A stretch of DNA of 64,000 nt from Brevundimonas sp. 357 (GCF_003938605.1 NZ_RHWX01000006.1:1-64000); one strand, 5' to 3'. Positions 46,200 to 54,895 are shown, counted from the stretch's first letter. Notes: generated from the sequence alone by a model not told the origin. Numbers and translations: made by a program.

Positions 46200-46523
46200 G
46201 TGGATCGGGAACTGTTCGAGACGATGCGGCTGGAACTGCGGCGCGGGACGCTGGTCCTGGCGGTGCTCGCCTGCCTGCGGACCGAACGCTACGGCTACAC
46301 CCTGCGGCAGGCGCTGGCGGCGGACGGGCTGGAGATGGAGGAATCCACCCTCTACCCCCTGCTGCGGCGGCTGGAGGGGCAGGGGCTGCTGACCAGCGAA
46401 TGGCGCGAGGAGGAGAAGCGAAAGAAGCGCTTCTACGTCCTGTCGCCGGGGGGCGAGGCCATGCTGGCCGCCCTGACCGAGGAATGGCGCGGCATCAACG
46501 CCTCGCTGGAACGAATTCTCTAA
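46200..46523 (+). CDS. PadR family transcriptional regulator
   Basis: A 107-residue winged-helix regulator. 'LRRGTLVLAVLACLRTERYGYTL' in part opens the HTH; 'MEESTLYPLLRRLEGQGLLTSEW' is the PadR recognition helix and wing, and 'RKKRFYVLSPGGEAML' the wing tip. It starts at GTG 46200. Short PadR proteins followed by HAAS-domain membrane proteins form a conserved pair that responds to envelope or antimicrobial signals. Here the partner starts 21 bases downstream. The overlapping palindromes upstream are its likely operator. Confidence 0.88.
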   Translation: MDRELFETMRLELRRGTLVLAVLACLRTERYGYTLRQALAADGLEMEESTLYPLLRRLEGQGLLTSEWREEEKRKKRFYVLSPGGEAMLAALTEEWRGINASLERIL

Positions 46524-46544
46524 AAAGGGATGGGAGAGGGCGCG

Positions 46545-47672
46545 ATGGACATCATCGAACGCTATCTGGAGGCCGTGGCGGCGCAACTGCCGACCGAGGA
46601 CCGCGAGGACATCGTCGCCGAACTGCGCGACCTGATCCTGAGCCGCGTCGAGGCGCGCGAGGAGGAGCTGGGCCGGGCGCTGAACGACGAGGAGAAGGAG
46701 GCGATCCTGCACGAGATCGGCCACCCGCTGATCGTCGCCGCCCGCTATCGCAAGGGGCCGGACAGCCTGATCGGCCCGGAGCTGTTCCCCTACTGGCTGT
46801 TCGGGGCCAAGGCCGGGCTGATCGTCATCGCGGCGGTTCAGGCGCTGGGGCTGCTGATCAGCGTGCTGGGCGCGCCGGCCGATTTCGGGCGGGCGATCAG
46901 CCAGGCCTTCCACGGCTTCTTCTCCGGAGCGCTGACCCTGCTGGGGGCGCTGACCCTGGCCGGGGCGATTATGGAGCATTACGACATCAAGCCGAAGTGG
47001 TTGACGAAATGGCGGGTGCGCGACCTGTCGGCCTTCGGTCTGGCGGATCCGGCGAAATGGGGCGCGTCCCTGTCGGGGTCTGAGAAGGCCAAGGCTGAGT
47101 GGTTGCCGAAGGGCGCGCGCGTCTGGGGCGTGACGGCGAACGACAAGCCGGGGCTGGAGGCGCTGGCCTCCCTGATCGTCGGGGGCGTCTTCGTGATGTG
47201 GTGGATCGGCGTGATCCGCTTTCCGGGCCTGGGCGAGTTCTCCTTGAGAAGCGGCGCGGTGGGGATCGAGGCGGCGCCGGTGTGGGCGGCCCTCTACGGC
47301 CCCATCCTGGCCCTGGCCGTCGGCGGCATGGCGGTGGACGCGGTCAGCCTGATCCGCGGGCGCGAGGGGCGGTTGACCTGGCTGCTGAAGATCCCGCTGG
47401 CGGGCGCGGCGCTGTGGGTGCTGTGGCGGCTGTTCGATGCGGGCTGGTGGCTCACCCTGACCCAGGGCGCGGCGAGCGCCCGCGTCGAGGGCGGGGCGAC
47501 GAACATCAATCTGGACGCCCTGCGCGCGGTGAGCGAGGCCAGTCGTGACCTGGATGGCACGGCCCTGACGCTGGGTACGGTGCTGACCTGGGTGTTCGCG
47601 GTGATGGCGATCAGCTTGGTCGTCAATATCGCGACCTATGTTTGGCGGCTTGCGACGACGCGCGAGGGGTGA
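46545..47672 (+). CDS. HAAS-domain integral membrane protein (PadR partner)
   Basis: A 375-residue protein. The N-terminal 85 residues form the soluble HAAS helical domain ('MDIIERYLEAVAAQLP', 'DIVAELRDLILSRVEARE', 'EIGHPLIVAARYR'), followed by about six transmembrane helices. ATG 46545 is preferred to ATG 46530 because GGGAGAGGG lies directly upstream and HAAS proteins start at this point. The first gene encodes a PadR regulator; together they are thought to form a signalling pair in which the membrane protein controls or is controlled by the regulator. Signal unknown. Confidence 0.78.
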   Translation: MDIIERYLEAVAAQLPTEDREDIVAELRDLILSRVEAREEELGRALNDEEKEAILHEIGHPLIVAARYRKGPDSLIGPELFPYWLFGAKAGLIVIAAVQALGLLISVLGAPADFGRAISQAFHGFFSGALTLLGALTLAGAIMEHYDIKPKWLTKWRVRDLSAFGLADPAKWGASLSGSEKAKAEWLPKGARVWGVTANDKPGLEALASLIVGGVFVMWWIGVIRFPGLGEFSLRSGAVGIEAAPVWAALYGPILALAVGGMAVDAVSLIRGREGRLTWLLKIPLAGAALWVLWRLFDAGWWLTLTQGAASARVEGGATNINLDALRAVSEASRDLDGTALTLGTVLTWVFAVMAISLVVNIATYVWRLATTREG

Positions 47673-47744
47673 GCCGTTGAGCTGCGGCGCCGTCATGTCC
47701 GAAAACCGCGAGACAGGGCGGCGCGGCGGGCGCATGTTACGGGT

Positions 47745-48851
47745 ATGGAAAACGCCCGCGACATGCTGGATCAGGAGGCCTGCTACCGGGCCGTCCTGAC
47801 GCGCGACCCGCGCTTCGACGGGCGCTTCTTCACCTGCGTGAAGTCCACCGGAATCTATTGTCGCCCGGTCTGTCCGGCGCGGACGCCCAAGCGCGAGAAC
47901 ATGCGCTTCGTCGCCAGCGCGGCGGCGGCCGAGGAGGCGGGCTTTCGCGCTTGCCTGCGCTGTCGACCCGAAACGGCGCCCGACATGGGGGCGTGGCGCG
48001 GGACGTCCAATACGGTCAGCCGGGCGCTGAACCTGATCGAGGCGGGCGCGCTCGATGAAGGCGACGTCGACGCCCTGGCCGCCCGTCTGGGCGTGGGCGA
48101 GCGGCACCTGCGCCGCCTGTTTCGCCAGCATCTTGGCGCCGCCCCGGTCAGCGTGGCCCAGACGCGCCGCGTCCTGCTGGCCAAGGCCCTGATCCACCAG
48201 ACCGATCTGCCGATGGCCGAGGTCGCCATGGCGTCCGGCTTCGGCAGCGTGCGGCGCTTCAATGAGACGTTTCAGGCCCTGTATGGACGGCCGCCGTCGG
48301 CGCTGCGGGCGCGGGCCGAGCGGCCGTGGGATGGAGGCGTGCGGCTGAGCCTGCCCTATCGTCCGCCCTATGAGGTCGAGGCCATGCTGACCGCCCTGAA
48401 GGCGAAGGGCGAGACGGTCGAGGGCGGGGTCTGGCGCCGCGTTCTGGCCCCGGCGACGGACGGGGCGGCGGGCGAGGTCTCGGCCCGGTTCGAGGCGGAA
48501 AACCGACTGGCGGTGACGGCGGCGCTGGATGACCTGAAGGCCTTGCCGGGGGTGCTGGCGCGGGTGCGGCGGCTGTTCGACCTGTCGGCCGATCCCGAGG
48601 CGATCCGGCGCGACCTGTCGGCGGACCCTATGCTGGCCCCGCTGGTCGAGGCGCGGCCGGGGCTGCGTCTGCCGGGCCTCTGGAGCGATGAGGCGGCCGA
48701 CATGGCCAGCGACCGGCTTGAGGACGAGCGGCTGGCGGGGCGGGCCGAGCAATGGCGGCCCTGGCGGGCCTATGGCGTGCTGCACCTGCGCGAGGCGGGG
48801 ATCGACGGCTCGCAAATCATGGAGAACGACGATGAAAAAGACGCAGCCTGA
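47745..48851 (+). CDS. Ada-type regulator fused to a truncated AlkA domain
   Basis: A 368-residue protein. The Ada Zn domain holds Cys39, Cys43, Cys70 and Cys73 ('GIYCRPVCPARTPKRENM', 'ACLRCRPE'), which accept methyl groups from phosphotriesters. An AraC-type HTH follows (about 90-185; 'ADVALRGFGSVRRFNETF'-like). Residues about 195-305 are AlkA_N-like. The HhH-GPD glycosylase core with its catalytic Asp is missing: 'RLPGLW' is followed directly by sequence resembling the C-terminal 'RAEQWRPWRAYGVLHLREAG'. About 110-130 residues appear deleted in frame. It probably still regulates, but cannot excise 3-methyladenine. It overlaps the methyltransferase gene by 20 bases. Confidence 0.8.
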   Translation: MENARDMLDQEACYRAVLTRDPRFDGRFFTCVKSTGIYCRPVCPARTPKRENMRFVASAAAAEEAGFRACLRCRPETAPDMGAWRGTSNTVSRALNLIEAGALDEGDVDALAARLGVGERHLRRLFRQHLGAAPVSVAQTRRVLLAKALIHQTDLPMAEVAMASGFGSVRRFNETFQALYGRPPSALRARAERPWDGGVRLSLPYRPPYEVEAMLTALKAKGETVEGGVWRRVLAPATDGAAGEVSARFEAENRLAVTAALDDLKALPGVLARVRRLFDLSADPEAIRRDLSADPMLAPLVEARPGLRLPGLWSDEAADMASDRLEDERLAGRAEQWRPWRAYGVLHLREAGIDGSQIMENDDEKDAA

Positions 48852-49383
48852 AGCCTTCACCCTGGACCGCATCGCCACGCCGGTCGGCGAGGTGCTGCTG
48901 GTCACGGACGCGGACGGCGCCGTGCGCGCCTTCGACTTCACCGACTATGAGGCGCGGATGATGAAGCTGCTGGCCCGCCACTACGGCGAGGCGCGGCTGA
49001 CGCCGGGGCGGGCGCCGGAAGCGGTGCGGAGCGCCGTCGCCGCCTATTTCGACGGCGATCTGACGGCGTTGGACGGCCTCGCCGTGAAGACGGGCGGCAC
49101 GGAGTTCCAACGCGCCGTCTGGGCGGCGCTGCGGACCATTCCGGCGGGACGGACGTGGAGCTACGGTCAACTGGCCCAGGCCATCGGCAAGCCCGCCGCC
49201 GTGCGCGCCGTGGGCCTGGCCAACGGCGCCAATCCGATCGGCGTCATCGTGCCTTGCCACCGGGTTGTCGGCGCCAATGGAACCCTGACCGGCTATGCGG
49301 GCGGGCTGGAACGCAAGCGGTGGCTGCTGGCGCACGAAGCGTCGCAGGAGGGAACGGTGCAAGGGGCGTTTGCGCTAGACTGA
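48832..49383 (+). CDS. ogt: Methylated-DNA--protein-cysteine methyltransferase
   Basis: A 183-residue suicide repair protein that removes O6-alkyl groups from guanine. The active site is Cys142 in 'VIVPCHRVVGANGTLTGYAGG', and 'FQRAVWAALRTIPAGRTWSYG' is the preceding HTH with the conserved Arg finger region. The N-terminal domain is present. ATG 48832 lies 20 bases inside the Ada-like gene, so the two are coupled; together they cover phosphotriester sensing and O6-alkylguanine repair, functions joined in one polypeptide in E. coli Ada. Confidence 0.93.
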   Translation: MKKTQPEAFTLDRIATPVGEVLLVTDADGAVRAFDFTDYEARMMKLLARHYGEARLTPGRAPEAVRSAVAAYFDGDLTALDGLAVKTGGTEFQRAVWAALRTIPAGRTWSYGQLAQAIGKPAAVRAVGLANGANPIGVIVPCHRVVGANGTLTGYAGGLERKRWLLAHEASQEGTVQGAFALD

Positions 49384-49423
49384 CAGCGCCCTCCCTTTCG
49401 GCGCTCATTTCTGGAGTCTGATG

Positions 49424-49825
49424 ATGAACCTGCCCAACGGGGCCCTGGTCGCCGTCGCCGACGGCGAGAAGCTGAGCCTGTTCCGCAACACCGGCCACAA
49501 CCTCGACATCCAGCTCAAGCCGATGGCGACGCCCGAGATCCCCGAACGCCTGTCCGGCGCGCCGGGCCGCCGTTCCAGCGACGCCAACCCCGACAACGAC
49601 ACCCAGGCCGAGGACGGCTTCGCCATGGGCGTGGCCGAGGCGCTGAACCACATGGCGCTCACCAACAAGATCGAGGCCCTGGCCGTGATCGCCGCGCCCA
49701 AGACCTTGGGCCAACTGCGCAAGCATTGGCACAAGACGCTGGAGGAGCGACTGGTCGGCGAGATCCCCAAGGCCCTGGCCGGCCATCCGGCCGAGAAAAT
49801 CGCCGAGGCGATCAGCCGGGCGTGA
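49424..49825 (+). CDS. Host-attachment protein family
   Basis: A 133-residue protein resembling the family annotated as 'required for attachment to host cells' (AtsE-like). The start 'LPNGALVAVADGEKLSLFRNTG' in part and 'KTLGQLRKHWHKTLEERLVGEIPKAL' in part fit the family's Rossmann-like fold related to eRF1 domain 1. 'KDLT' near the C-terminus, present in many members, is replaced. ATG 49424 is chosen for spacing from GGAG; ATG 49421 is equally possible. Actual role in free-living species is unclear. Confidence 0.7.
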   Translation: MNLPNGALVAVADGEKLSLFRNTGHNLDIQLKPMATPEIPERLSGAPGRRSSDANPDNDTQAEDGFAMGVAEALNHMALTNKIEALAVIAAPKTLGQLRKHWHKTLEERLVGEIPKALAGHPAEKIAEAISRA

Positions 49826-49877
49826 AGCCGGCGCTGCGGCGTTGACATCGGCCGCCGTGCCTTTTCTGGTTCCGGGC

Positions 49878-50183
49878 ATGACGACGCCGCGGCGCAAGGC
49901 CCTGATCGATTCCCTCTGGTATGTGATCCCGCTGGCGATCGCGGTCGTTCTGAACGCGGTGGTGCGCCCGGTCATGGCCGAGCGTCTAGGCGGCGAGATG
50001 ATCCGCAGGGGCGCCGGCGTCAGGGGCTCGGATACATGGTGGACGTTCGACGCCCCCACGCGCGCCGCCCATCCCTGGCAGACCGGCTTTCTGGAGATGT
50101 CGCACGGGGCGGTGGCCTTTGTGACGATGGGGGTGATCGCGGTGCTGTTCGTCTGGCGCTGCGTCGCTCGGCCGAGGGGTTAG
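49878..50183 (+). CDS. Hypothetical two-helix membrane protein
   Basis: A 101-residue protein with hydrophobic segments at about residues 12-30 ('YVIPLAIAVVLNAVV') and 76-94 ('GAVAFVTMGVIAVLFVW'), separated by a periplasm-sized loop containing 'GSDTWWTFDAPTRAAHPW'. ATG 49878 is chosen over TTG 49842. It ends four bases inside the convergent ilvA gene. Family not recognised. Confidence 0.5.
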   Translation: MTTPRRKALIDSLWYVIPLAIAVVLNAVVRPVMAERLGGEMIRRGAGVRGSDTWWTFDAPTRAAHPWQTGFLEMSHGAVAFVTMGVIAVLFVWRCVARPRG

Positions 50184-51697
50184 GACGCGCCGTCCAGGAA
50201 CAGGCGACAGGCCGGGTTGTCCGTTTCGTCGACGTAGGGGTAGCCCAGTTCGTCCAGCGCCGCGTTGAGAGCCGCCTGCTGGTCCGGGGGGACGCTGACG
50301 CCCGCCAGCACCCGGCCCGCGTCGTCGCCGTGGTTGCGGTAGTGGAACAGGGTCAGGGCCCAGGCGGGCTGAAGGCTGTTGAGGAAGCGCAGGAAGGCGC
50401 CCGGCCGCTCGGGAAACTCAAAGCGCAGCAGCCGCTCGTGCGGCAGGCCGATGGTGCGGCCGCCGACCATGTGGCGGACGTGCAGCTTGGCCGTCTCATT
50501 GTCGCTCATGTCCACGACGGAATAGCCGTCGGCGGTCAGGTGTCTGAGCAGGCTTTCGCGCTCGACGGCGCCGTCGCGCAGGGCCACGCCGACGAAGATC
50601 TGGGCCGTGCCGTCGCCGGACCAGCGGTAGTTGAATTCCGTGATCGAGCGGCCGTCGAGACTGCGCAAGAAGCGGTGATAGTCGTCGCGCCGGTCGGGCA
50701 TGGAGACGGCGAACAGGGCCTCGGCGCCCTCGCCGATCTCGGCCCGTTCGGCGACGTGGCGCAGGCGGTCGAAGTTGACGTTGGCGCCCGAGTTGATCGC
50801 GACCAGCGCGCCTGATCCGGGGTGGCGCGCGGCCCACGCCTTGAGGCCCGCCAGCGCCACGGCGCCTGACGGCTCGGCCACTGCGCGCACGTCGTCGAAG
50901 ATGTCCTTGACCGCTGCGCAGATGGCGTCGGTGTCGACCAGAACGATCTCGTCCAGCAGGTCGCGGCACAGGCGGAAGGTCTCGGACCCGGCGCGGCGCA
51001 CGGCCACCCCGTCGGCGAACAGGCCGACCTGATCCAGATCGACGACGCGCCCGGCCTCGATGGCGCTCTTCATCGTCGGGGCCTCGGCCGGTTCGACGCC
51101 GATCAGCCGCGTCTCGGGCCGCAGAAAGCGGACGATGGCCGCCACCCCCGCCGCCAGCCCACCGCCGCCGATGGGGATGAAGACGGCGTCGATGGGGTCC
51201 GGGTGCTGGCGCAGGATCTCCAGCCCGACCGTGCCTTGCCCCGCGATGACGTCGGGGTCGTCGAAGGGATGGACGAAAGTCGCGCCGGTCTGTTTCTCCA
51301 GCGCGCGGGCGTGGGCGTAGGCGTCGTCGAAGCTTTCGCCGTGCAGCACGACCTGGCCGCCCAGCCCCTGAACCGCCGCCACCTTGATGCCCGGCGTGGT
51401 GGTCGGCATGACGATAGTCGCCGCCGCCTCGCGTCTGGCCGCCGCCAGCGCCACCCCCTGCGCGTGATTGCCCGCCGAGGCGCAGATGACGCCGCGCACC
51501 AGCTCGGCCTGCGTGAGGGCTGCGATCCGGTTGTAGGCGCCGCGGATCTTGAACGAGAAGACCGGCTGCAGATCCTCGCGCTTCAGCAGGGCGGGGCGCC
51601 CGATCCGCGCCGACAGCCGCTTCAGCGGGTCGAGCGGGGTCTCCTCGGCCACGTCATAGACGCGGGCGGTCAGGATGCGGCGGACGGTGTCTTGCAC
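50180..51697 (-). CDS. ilvA: Threonine ammonia-lyase, biosynthetic type
   Basis: About 505 residues; a PLP enzyme making 2-oxobutanoate for isoleucine. PLP-Lys is Lys50 in 'FSFKIRGAYN' (E. coli Lys62), the phosphate-binding loop is 'PIGGGGLAAGVA', and 'ASAGNHAQGVALAA' is the substrate loop. Two C-terminal regulatory ACT-like domains (about 325-500) mark the feedback-controlled, biosynthetic form. The frame is open far upstream, but that part translates a CCTTCTCCC repeat, so a start after 51788 is certain. GTG 51697 aligns best with other IlvA N-termini; the ribosome-binding site is weak. Confidence 0.88.
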   Translation of the reverse strand: MQDTVRRILTARVYDVAEETPLDPLKRLSARIGRPALLKREDLQPVFSFKIRGAYNRIAALTQAELVRGVICASAGNHAQGVALAAARREAAATIVMPTTTPGIKVAAVQGLGGQVVLHGESFDDAYAHARALEKQTGATFVHPFDDPDVIAGQGTVGLEILRQHPDPIDAVFIPIGGGGLAAGVAAIVRFLRPETRLIGVEPAEAPTMKSAIEAGRVVDLDQVGLFADGVAVRRAGSETFRLCRDLLDEIVLVDTDAICAAVKDIFDDVRAVAEPSGAVALAGLKAWAARHPGSGALVAINSGANVNFDRLRHVAERAEIGEGAEALFAVSMPDRRDDYHRFLRSLDGRSITEFNYRWSGDGTAQIFVGVALRDGAVERESLLRHLTADGYSVVDMSDNETAKLHVRHMVGGRTIGLPHERLLRFEFPERPGAFLRFLNSLQPAWALTLFHYRNHGDDAGRVLAGVSVPPDQQAALNAALDELGYPYVDETDNPACRLFLDGAS

Positions 51698-51787
51698 GAT
51701 GATCTCGGTCAGGCGGCGCAGGAGAGGATGAAGCGTGTCCCGGTCTAGGCGATGCTGCGGCGCATGAGAACGAAAATTGCGTTCTAG

Positions 51788-51810
51788 CCTTCTCCCCTTG
51801 CGGGAGAAGG
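51788..51810. repeat. CCTTCTCCC-family palindrome (single arm)
   Basis: CCTTCTCCC and GGGAGAAGG enclose CTTGC, a near-perfect hairpin between the divergent ilvA and membrane-protein genes. It belongs to the same family as 42293-42439. Confidence 0.7.
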
Positions 51811-51827
51811 AAGGTTGGGGTCTTGCG

Positions 51828-51863
51828 ATGTAACCCGTAGGTGATATGTAACCTGTAGGTGTC
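51828..51863. repeat. 18-bp direct repeat, two units
   Basis: ATGTAACCCGTAGGTGAT is followed directly by ATGTAACCTGTAGGTGTC (15 of 18 identical), then a partial third ATGTGAGG. It ends 13 bases before the next gene's ATG and could be a regulator site. GTAACC and GTAGGT also give weak dyad symmetry. Confidence 0.5.
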
Positions 51864-51876
51864 ATGTGAGGGGCGG

Positions 51877-52569
51877 ATGAGCGACGAACTCGAAAGAGCG
51901 AAGGCGAACGAACGGCGTCGGGTAAGGCGGCTGCGGATGATCGCGGCGCTGGGCGGTGTTGGTCTTGCAGTTGCTTTCTGCGGTGTATTTCTGGCCCAGC
52001 GTAGCGAAGAGCACGCAGCGACCGTTGGAGCTATCCTCGCCTTGCTCGGACTCTGCGCTGTCGTCGCTTCGGCGGTGCTCGGAATGCACAATGGGCCGGA
52101 TTCCGACACCATCCGGGTGGAGCGCGCCAAGGAAGGCTATCGCGACCGCGTTCAGAAGAAGCGCGCTGTGTCGATGGCGATCATGCCGTTGACGTCGCTC
52201 ATTCTCGTTTATCTGGGCACGAAGTCCGCGTGGGCTATCGCCGGAGGGCAGGGGGATTCGGGCGATTGGCACATGGCTGCACTGTCGCCGGTGGTTTCCG
52301 GCTTGTTGCTGTCGATGGTCACGGGTTTCGACATTCGCGCGGACAGAAGGCTGAAGCGGCTGCTGGAGGACGAACTCACCCTGTCGTTCCGGCGTTCGGC
52401 GCTGAACGCAGCCCTGGGCGTGGCGCTGGCGGGGATGGTGGTCGTCTTCGCCCTCGGCCTGTGGAAGCCGCAGGCGGCGGTGGCGGCCATGCCGGGGCTG
52501 ATGTTCGTCACGGCCTCGGCGGCGGGGCTGCGTTACTGGCAGCTGGACCGGCGGGCCGCCGGTGGCTGA
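51877..52569 (+). CDS. Hypothetical membrane protein paired with an XRE regulator
   Basis: A 230-residue protein. After a charged N-terminus ('MSDELERAKANERRRVRRLR') there are about six hydrophobic helices in three pairs. A cytoplasmic loop 'DTIRVERAKEGYRDRVQKKR' and 'DIRADRRLKRLLEDELTLSFRRSA' separate them. ATG 51877 has GAGGGGCGG upstream. The GTG of a small XRE regulator lies eight bases before its stop. Membrane-protein/XRE pairs of this shape are widespread, often with DUF2178-type proteins; function unknown. Confidence 0.65.
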   Translation: MSDELERAKANERRRVRRLRMIAALGGVGLAVAFCGVFLAQRSEEHAATVGAILALLGLCAVVASAVLGMHNGPDSDTIRVERAKEGYRDRVQKKRAVSMAIMPLTSLILVYLGTKSAWAIAGGQGDSGDWHMAALSPVVSGLLLSMVTGFDIRADRRLKRLLEDELTLSFRRSALNAALGVALAGMVVVFALGLWKPQAAVAAMPGLMFVTASAAGLRYWQLDRRAAGG

Positions 52570-52771
52570 TCCGCGTCTGGTCGTGAAGCTGAAGGCCGTC
52601 CGCACGGCGGCGGGCCTGACGCAGCAGGAACTGGCCGACCGGGCCGGGCTGTCGCGCAAGACGGTGAATACGGTGGAGAACGGGGTCTTCACCCCTTCGG
52701 TGCTGGTGGCCCTGACGCTGGCGCAGGCGCTGGGCGTGCCGCTGGACGCTTTGTTCACCCTGGAAGACTGA
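52562..52771 (+). CDS. Small XRE-family transcriptional regulator
   Basis: A 69-residue protein that is almost only a Cro/CI helix-turn-helix: 'LKAVRTAAGLTQQELADRAG', 'LSRKTVNTVENGVFTPS' and 'ALTLAQALGVPLDALF'. It starts at GTG 52562 inside the preceding gene, so it is coupled to the membrane protein and likely controls that operon. It resembles the YozG-like group of short regulators. Confidence 0.85.
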   Translation: MADPRLVVKLKAVRTAAGLTQQELADRAGLSRKTVNTVENGVFTPSVLVALTLAQALGVPLDALFTLED

Positions 52772-52817
52772 GCCGATTTCCCTTGCGCCGTGTGCGGAAC
52801 AGCCTACATTGCGCCTG

Positions 52818-52840
52818 CTTATGCTAAGTTTGAGCATAAG
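52818..52840. promoter_or_regulatory. Inverted-repeat operator upstream of nadA
   Basis: CTTATGCT (52818-52825) and AGCATAAG (52833-52840) form a perfect 8-bp inverted repeat with a 7-base spacer (AAGTTTG), 38 bases before the nadA ATG. The position suits repression of the NAD operon. A NadQ/NrtR-type NAD regulator is a plausible binder, by context only. Confidence 0.6.
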
Positions 52841-52878
52841 TCGGGGCCGCGCAGACGGTCGTTGAGGGAGTAGGGACG

Positions 52879-53958
52879 ATGGCGGACGGCGCTTTCGGTC
52901 TGTCGCAGGAACTGGCGGAAGAAACCGCCCCGGTGTGGGAGAAGGTCAAGGACCACGTCACCCCGCTGGAGTGGCCGCAGCAGGCCCGACTGATCAGCGA
53001 GATCAACCGGCTGAAGCGCGAGCGCGACGCGGTCATCCTGGCCCACAACTATATGACCCCCGAGATCTTTCACGGCGTAGGCGACTATGTCGGCGACAGC
53101 CTGGGGCTGGCCAAGGAGGCCGCGCGCTCGGACGCCAAGGTGATCGTTCAGGCGGGCGTTCACTTCATGGCCGAGACCTCCAAGATCCTGTCGCCGGACA
53201 AGACGGTGCTGATCCCTGACCTGCGTGCGGGCTGTTCGCTGGCGTCCTCGATCACGGGGGCGGACGTGCGGCTGATCAAGGAGCGGCATCCGGGCCTGCC
53301 GGTCGTCACCTATGTGAACACCACGGCCGATGTGAAGGCCGAGACGGACATCTGCTGCACCAGCGCCAACGCCGTTCAGGTCGTCGAATGGGCGGCCAAG
53401 GAATGGGGCGTCGACAAGGTCATCCTGATCCCCGACGAATATCTGGCGCGCAATGTGGCGGCCCAGACGACGGTGGGCATCATCGCCTGGGCGGGTCACT
53501 GCGAGGTGCACAAGCGCTTCACCACGCAGGACATCGCCGACATGCGCGACGCCTGGCCGGACGCCGAGGTGCTGGCTCACCCCGAATGCCCCGAAGAGAT
53601 CCTGCGCGCCGCTGACTTCGCCGGTTCGACGGCCGCCATGACCGAATATGTCGAGCAACGCCGGCCCAAGCGGGTGGTGCTGATCACCGAATGCTCGATG
53701 GCCTCGAACATCAAGGGCGACGTGCCCGAGGTGGAGTTCGTCGGCCCCTGCAACCTGTGCCCGCACATGAAGCGCATCACGCTGGAGAACATCCGCGACT
53801 GCTTGCTGCACATGCAGTTCGAGGTGACAGTTCCGGACGAGATGCTGGAGAAGGCGCGGCTTGCGGTGCAGCGGATGATCGACCTGCCGCCGCCGTCGAA
53901 GCCCGCGCGCTATGATTTGGTCAAGGCGCGGCATCATGTCGATGTGGAGCTGATCTGA
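52879..53958 (+). CDS. nadA: Quinolinate synthase A
   Basis: A 359-residue [4Fe-4S] enzyme condensing iminoaspartate with dihydroxyacetone phosphate. The three cluster cysteines fit '[12 protein letters not shown]', '[10 protein letters not shown]' and '[10 protein letters not shown]'. '[22 protein letters not shown]' in part and '[16 protein letters not shown]' are substrate-binding repeats. It is the first gene of the de novo NAD cluster and stands behind an inverted-repeat operator. Its substrate is produced by NadB, whose gene downstream carries an in-frame stop. Confidence 0.95.
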   Translation: MADGAFGLSQELAEETAPVWEKVKDHVTPLEWPQQARLISEINRLKRERDAVILAHNYMTPEIFHGVGDYVGDSLGLAKEAARSDAKVIVQAGVHFMAETSKILSPDKTVLIPDLRAGCSLASSITGADVRLIKERHPGLPVVTYVNTTADVKAETDICCTSANAVQVVEWAAKEWGVDKVILIPDEYLARNVAAQTTVGIIAWAGHCEVHKRFTTQDIADMRDAWPDAEVLAHPECPEEILRAADFAGSTAAMTEYVEQRRPKRVVLITECSMASNIKGDVPEVEFVGPCNLCPHMKRITLENIRDCLLHMQFEVTVPDEMLEKARLAVQRMIDLPPPSKPARYDLVKARHHVDVELI

Positions 53959-53966
53959 CGGCCCTG

Positions 53967-53998
53967 CGGCGACGCGGCCCGTTGCGGGGCCGTCGCCG
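53967..53998 (+). terminator. GC-rich hairpin between nadA and the M50 gene
   Basis: CGGCGAC and GTCGCCG plus inner GGCCC/GGGCC make a stem of about 12 pairs with one small bulge. There is no T-tract, so it is either an attenuating or RNA-stabilising structure rather than a full terminator. Confidence 0.4.
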
Positions 53999-54016
53999 TG
54001 CGCCCAGTTCGAATCC

Positions 54017-54895
54017 ATGAGCGACACAGACAACACCCTTCCCCCCGGCGGCCGCAGACCCGGACCCTGGGATGCGCGGCCGGAAGAGACGACGCCTGCG
54101 CTCGCGCGCGAGACGCCCCGCTACAGCGCGCGCCATGAGGCGCCGCAGGAGGACAAGGGCCAGCACCCGGTCTGGGCGGTGGTCTCGACCCTGCTGATGG
54201 CGGGTTTCCTGTGGTTCCTGACCGGCAGCTGGGTCGTGGCGGGGGCGGTGCTGTTCGGCCTGTTCGTGCACGAGTACGGTCATGTGCTGGCGATGAACCG
54301 CGTCGGCATGGGCCCGGCGCGCATCTACATCATCCCCTTCCTGGGCGGGCTGGCGAAGGGCCAGCGCGAGCCGAAGAGCGAGTGGCACGGCGTGTTGGTG
54401 TCGCTGGCGGGACCGGCGTTCGGGCTTCTGGCCATGATCCCCTTCGTGGCCGTGGGTCTGGCGATGAAGTCGCCGGAATGGCTGATGGGCGCCTTCTTCA
54501 TCGCCATGATCAATCTGCTGAACCTGCTGCCTGCGCCGCCGCTGGACGGGTCCAAGGCGCTGGGCCCGGTGCTGACGCGAGTGCATCCGCGGCTGGAGCA
54601 GGTGGTGTTGCTGCTTATCGGCGGCCTGGCCGTGTGGTGGGGCGTGTCGACGGGGCGGTTCATCCTGGCGGTCTTTCTGGGGTTGGCGGTGTTCGGCCAT
54701 CTGAAGCGCGGCGTCTGGCGCGCGGCGTGGGGACGGCTGAGCTGGCCCGAGGCGGGGCGCAGTCTAGCCCTCTATCTGCTGACGGCCGTGGTGTGCGCGG
54801 CGGCGGCGATCGGCGCCCTGCTGCCGCTGACGGGCGGGGCGGTTGAACCGGCGTTCGAGATGGGCCTGCGGTTCTTCGGCTTGGGAGGCCGCTAG
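54017..54895 (+). CDS. M50 family site-2-type metallopeptidase
   Basis: A 292-residue intramembrane metallopeptidase homologue. A Pro-rich cytoplasmic N-terminus (about 50 residues) precedes about six helices. The zinc motif is 'FVHEYGHVLAM' (HExxH) and the third ligand Asp is in 'LLNLLPAPPLDGSKAL', the family's second motif. No PDZ or CBS domain is present. It lies inside the nad cluster, 58 bases after nadA and four before nadB; a link to NAD synthesis is not known, so insertion into the operon is likely incidental or reflects shared expression. Confidence 0.82.
   Translation: MSDTDNTLPPGGRRPGPWDARPEETTPALARETPRYSARHEAPQEDKGQHPVWAVVSTLLMAGFLWFLTGSWVVAGAVLFGLFVHEYGHVLAMNRVGMGPARIYIIPFLGGLAKGQREPKSEWHGVLVSLAGPAFGLLAMIPFVAVGLAMKSPEWLMGAFFIAMINLLNLLPAPPLDGSKALGPVLTRVHPRLEQVVLLLIGGLAVWWGVSTGRFILAVFLGLAVFGHLKRGVWRAAWGRLSWPEAGRSLALYLLTAVVCAAAAIGALLPLTGGAVEPAFEMGLRFFGLGGR

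Noticed and set aside
46173..48941. 922-codon open frame opposite padR, HAAS and ada genes
   Set aside because: Pro/Arg/Gln-rich shadow of three recognisable genes.
53990..54020. GTTCGAATCC, resembling a tRNA T-arm
   Set aside because: No acceptor, D-arm or anticodon arm can be folded around it; it is the leader of the M50 gene.
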